Shown here piece after piece: positions 63,410 to 64,000 of a DNA stretch of 64,000 nt (position 1 is its first letter; the number at the start of each line of letters is the position of its first letter). Source of the DNA: Pseudomonas azadiae (lineage in GTDB: Bacteria > Pseudomonadota > Gammaproteobacteria > Pseudomonadales > Pseudomonadaceae); the NCBI RefSeq assembly GCF_019145355.1, contig NZ_JAHSTY010000003.1, positions 62,001 to 126,000 of the forward strand. The letters are read 5' to 3'. Position numbers and translations under genes: made by a program. Below the pieces are notes generated by a model. It did not search any database and was not told the DNA's origin. It saw nothing but the letters and a program-made list of their open reading frames with translations.

Positions 63410-64000
63410 ATGACCATGTCGCTGCAAGACATCGCCTGGCACCGTTCGGTGGGGCAAATGATAGACGCCCTGGACCAGCCCAACTTCTGGACCCAGCTTG
63501 TGCGCCTGCTGGACCAGTACGTGCCGTTCGATAGCTGGGTGGTGTTGCTGTTCGGCAGCGAACACCGCCCGCTGGTATTCGCTGAGTGCCCAGGTGCCGA
63601 CGGCGCGCCCGACCACCTGTTCCAGGACTACCTGAACGGCCTGTACCTGCTTGACCCCTTCTACATCGCCAGCCGCGAACACACGCGTACCGGGCTGTTT
63701 CGCCTGGCCGAAGTGGCGCCGGAGCACTTCGAACTCACCGAGTACTACCAGCGCTATTTCCGCCTGAACGTGGTGGCCGATGAAATCCAGTTCAATTGCC
63801 ACCTGCCGGATGCGCGTACATTGTGCCTGTCGCTGGGCTCCCGGCAGCGTTTCGACCCGGCGCAAATTGCCCTGCTGTCGCTAATCCAGCCCTGGGTACT
63901 GGGCCTGCTGCGCCAGCGCCTGCCCTATGAACTGAACCAGGTCAGCGCCCTGCAGCCGCCGATCCAGAATGATGACTGGGGCGCGCAACTCACCGCCCGC
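63410..64000 (+). CDS. LuxR-family regulator, N-terminal part (cut by window edge)
   Basis: The frame starts with ATG at 63410 (a second ATG at 63416) and is open to the right end, 197 residues. It begins MTMSLQDIAWHRSVGQMI and contains LYLLDPFYIASREH and LNVVADEIQFNCHLPDAR, typical of the sensor half of a class of LuxR-type regulators found in Pseudomonas beside amine-catabolism genes. The DNA-binding C-terminus lies outside the window. It is divergent from the hydrolase gene and probably controls it. Confidence 0.75.
   Translation, partial: MTMSLQDIAWHRSVGQMIDALDQPNFWTQLVRLLDQYVPFDSWVVLLFGSEHRPLVFAECPGADGAPDHLFQDYLNGLYLLDPFYIASREHTRTGLFRLAEVAPEHFELTEYYQRYFRLNVVADEIQFNCHLPDARTLCLSLGSRQRFDPAQIALLSLIQPWVLGLLRQRLPYELNQVSALQPPIQNDDWGAQLTAR

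Overview
The window is a chromosomal segment of a Pseudomonas of the fluorescens group. The evidence is the gene content and order (mutS-fdxA-rsmZ; argG-motY-pyrC-rnt-peroxiredoxin-bfd-bfr-grxD; argF plus an ABC ATPase; glpFKRD; aatJQMP-aauSR), the high-GC codon use, a Gac/Rsm small RNA, and many REP palindromes of the kind common in fluorescent pseudomonads. No tRNA, rRNA, insertion sequence or CRISPR array was seen. All functions are inferred from reading the sequence; no database search was run.

Layout. 1-5290: left edge of a contractile phage-tail-like (tailocin or prophage) cluster on the minus strand (tail fibre, gpI, gpJ, gpW, gpV, a conserved small protein, holin), driven from a leader with a consensus SOS box and shared TGCA-N4-TGCA boxes, with a LexA/CI-type self-cleaving repressor next to it. 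5506-14650: mutS, fdxA, the regulatory RNA rsmZ with its GacA box, mrp/apbC, metG, an orphan rsxB lacking the rest of the Rnf complex, nth and a small acidic protein. 14687-24452: a LuxR-type response regulator, argG, motY, pyrC, rnt, peroxiredoxin, and an iron module (bfd under a Fur box, a bacterioferritin lacking half of its ferroxidase ligands, grxD), then a molybdopterin oxidoreductase. 24453-33074: argF with an ArgR-type site, an ABC ATPase, ybaK and the glycerol regulon glpF-glpK-glpR-glpD. 33079-40360: the acidic amino acid transporter aatJQMP with its two-component system aauSR, preceded by two AauR-type boxes and a sigma-54 promoter; glpM is fused translationally behind aauR.

40492-47965 is the most unusual block: six tightly packed minus-strand genes (HAD phosphatase, class III aminotransferase, alpha/beta hydrolase, GNAT-like acyltransferase, histidine kinase, NtrC-type regulator) behind a consensus sigma-54 promoter and a double palindrome built from three GTAGC half-sites. 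This reads as a self-regulated small-molecule pathway for which I know no product. A MipA/OmpV-like outer-membrane protein is divergent from it.

48926-64000: an arginase-family protein coupled to two half-size EamA transporters, a DsbA-family protein, hydrolase/metR, GNAT-NUDIX-YN-GYP regulator, a diheme peroxidase with two sensor proteins, a zinc-independent L31 under a Zur-like box, and an amino acid permease, C-N hydrolase and LuxR-type regulator (cut by the window end). REP pairs sit almost exclusively in the 3' flanks of genes; one is nested inside another and one supplies the C-terminus of an esterase.
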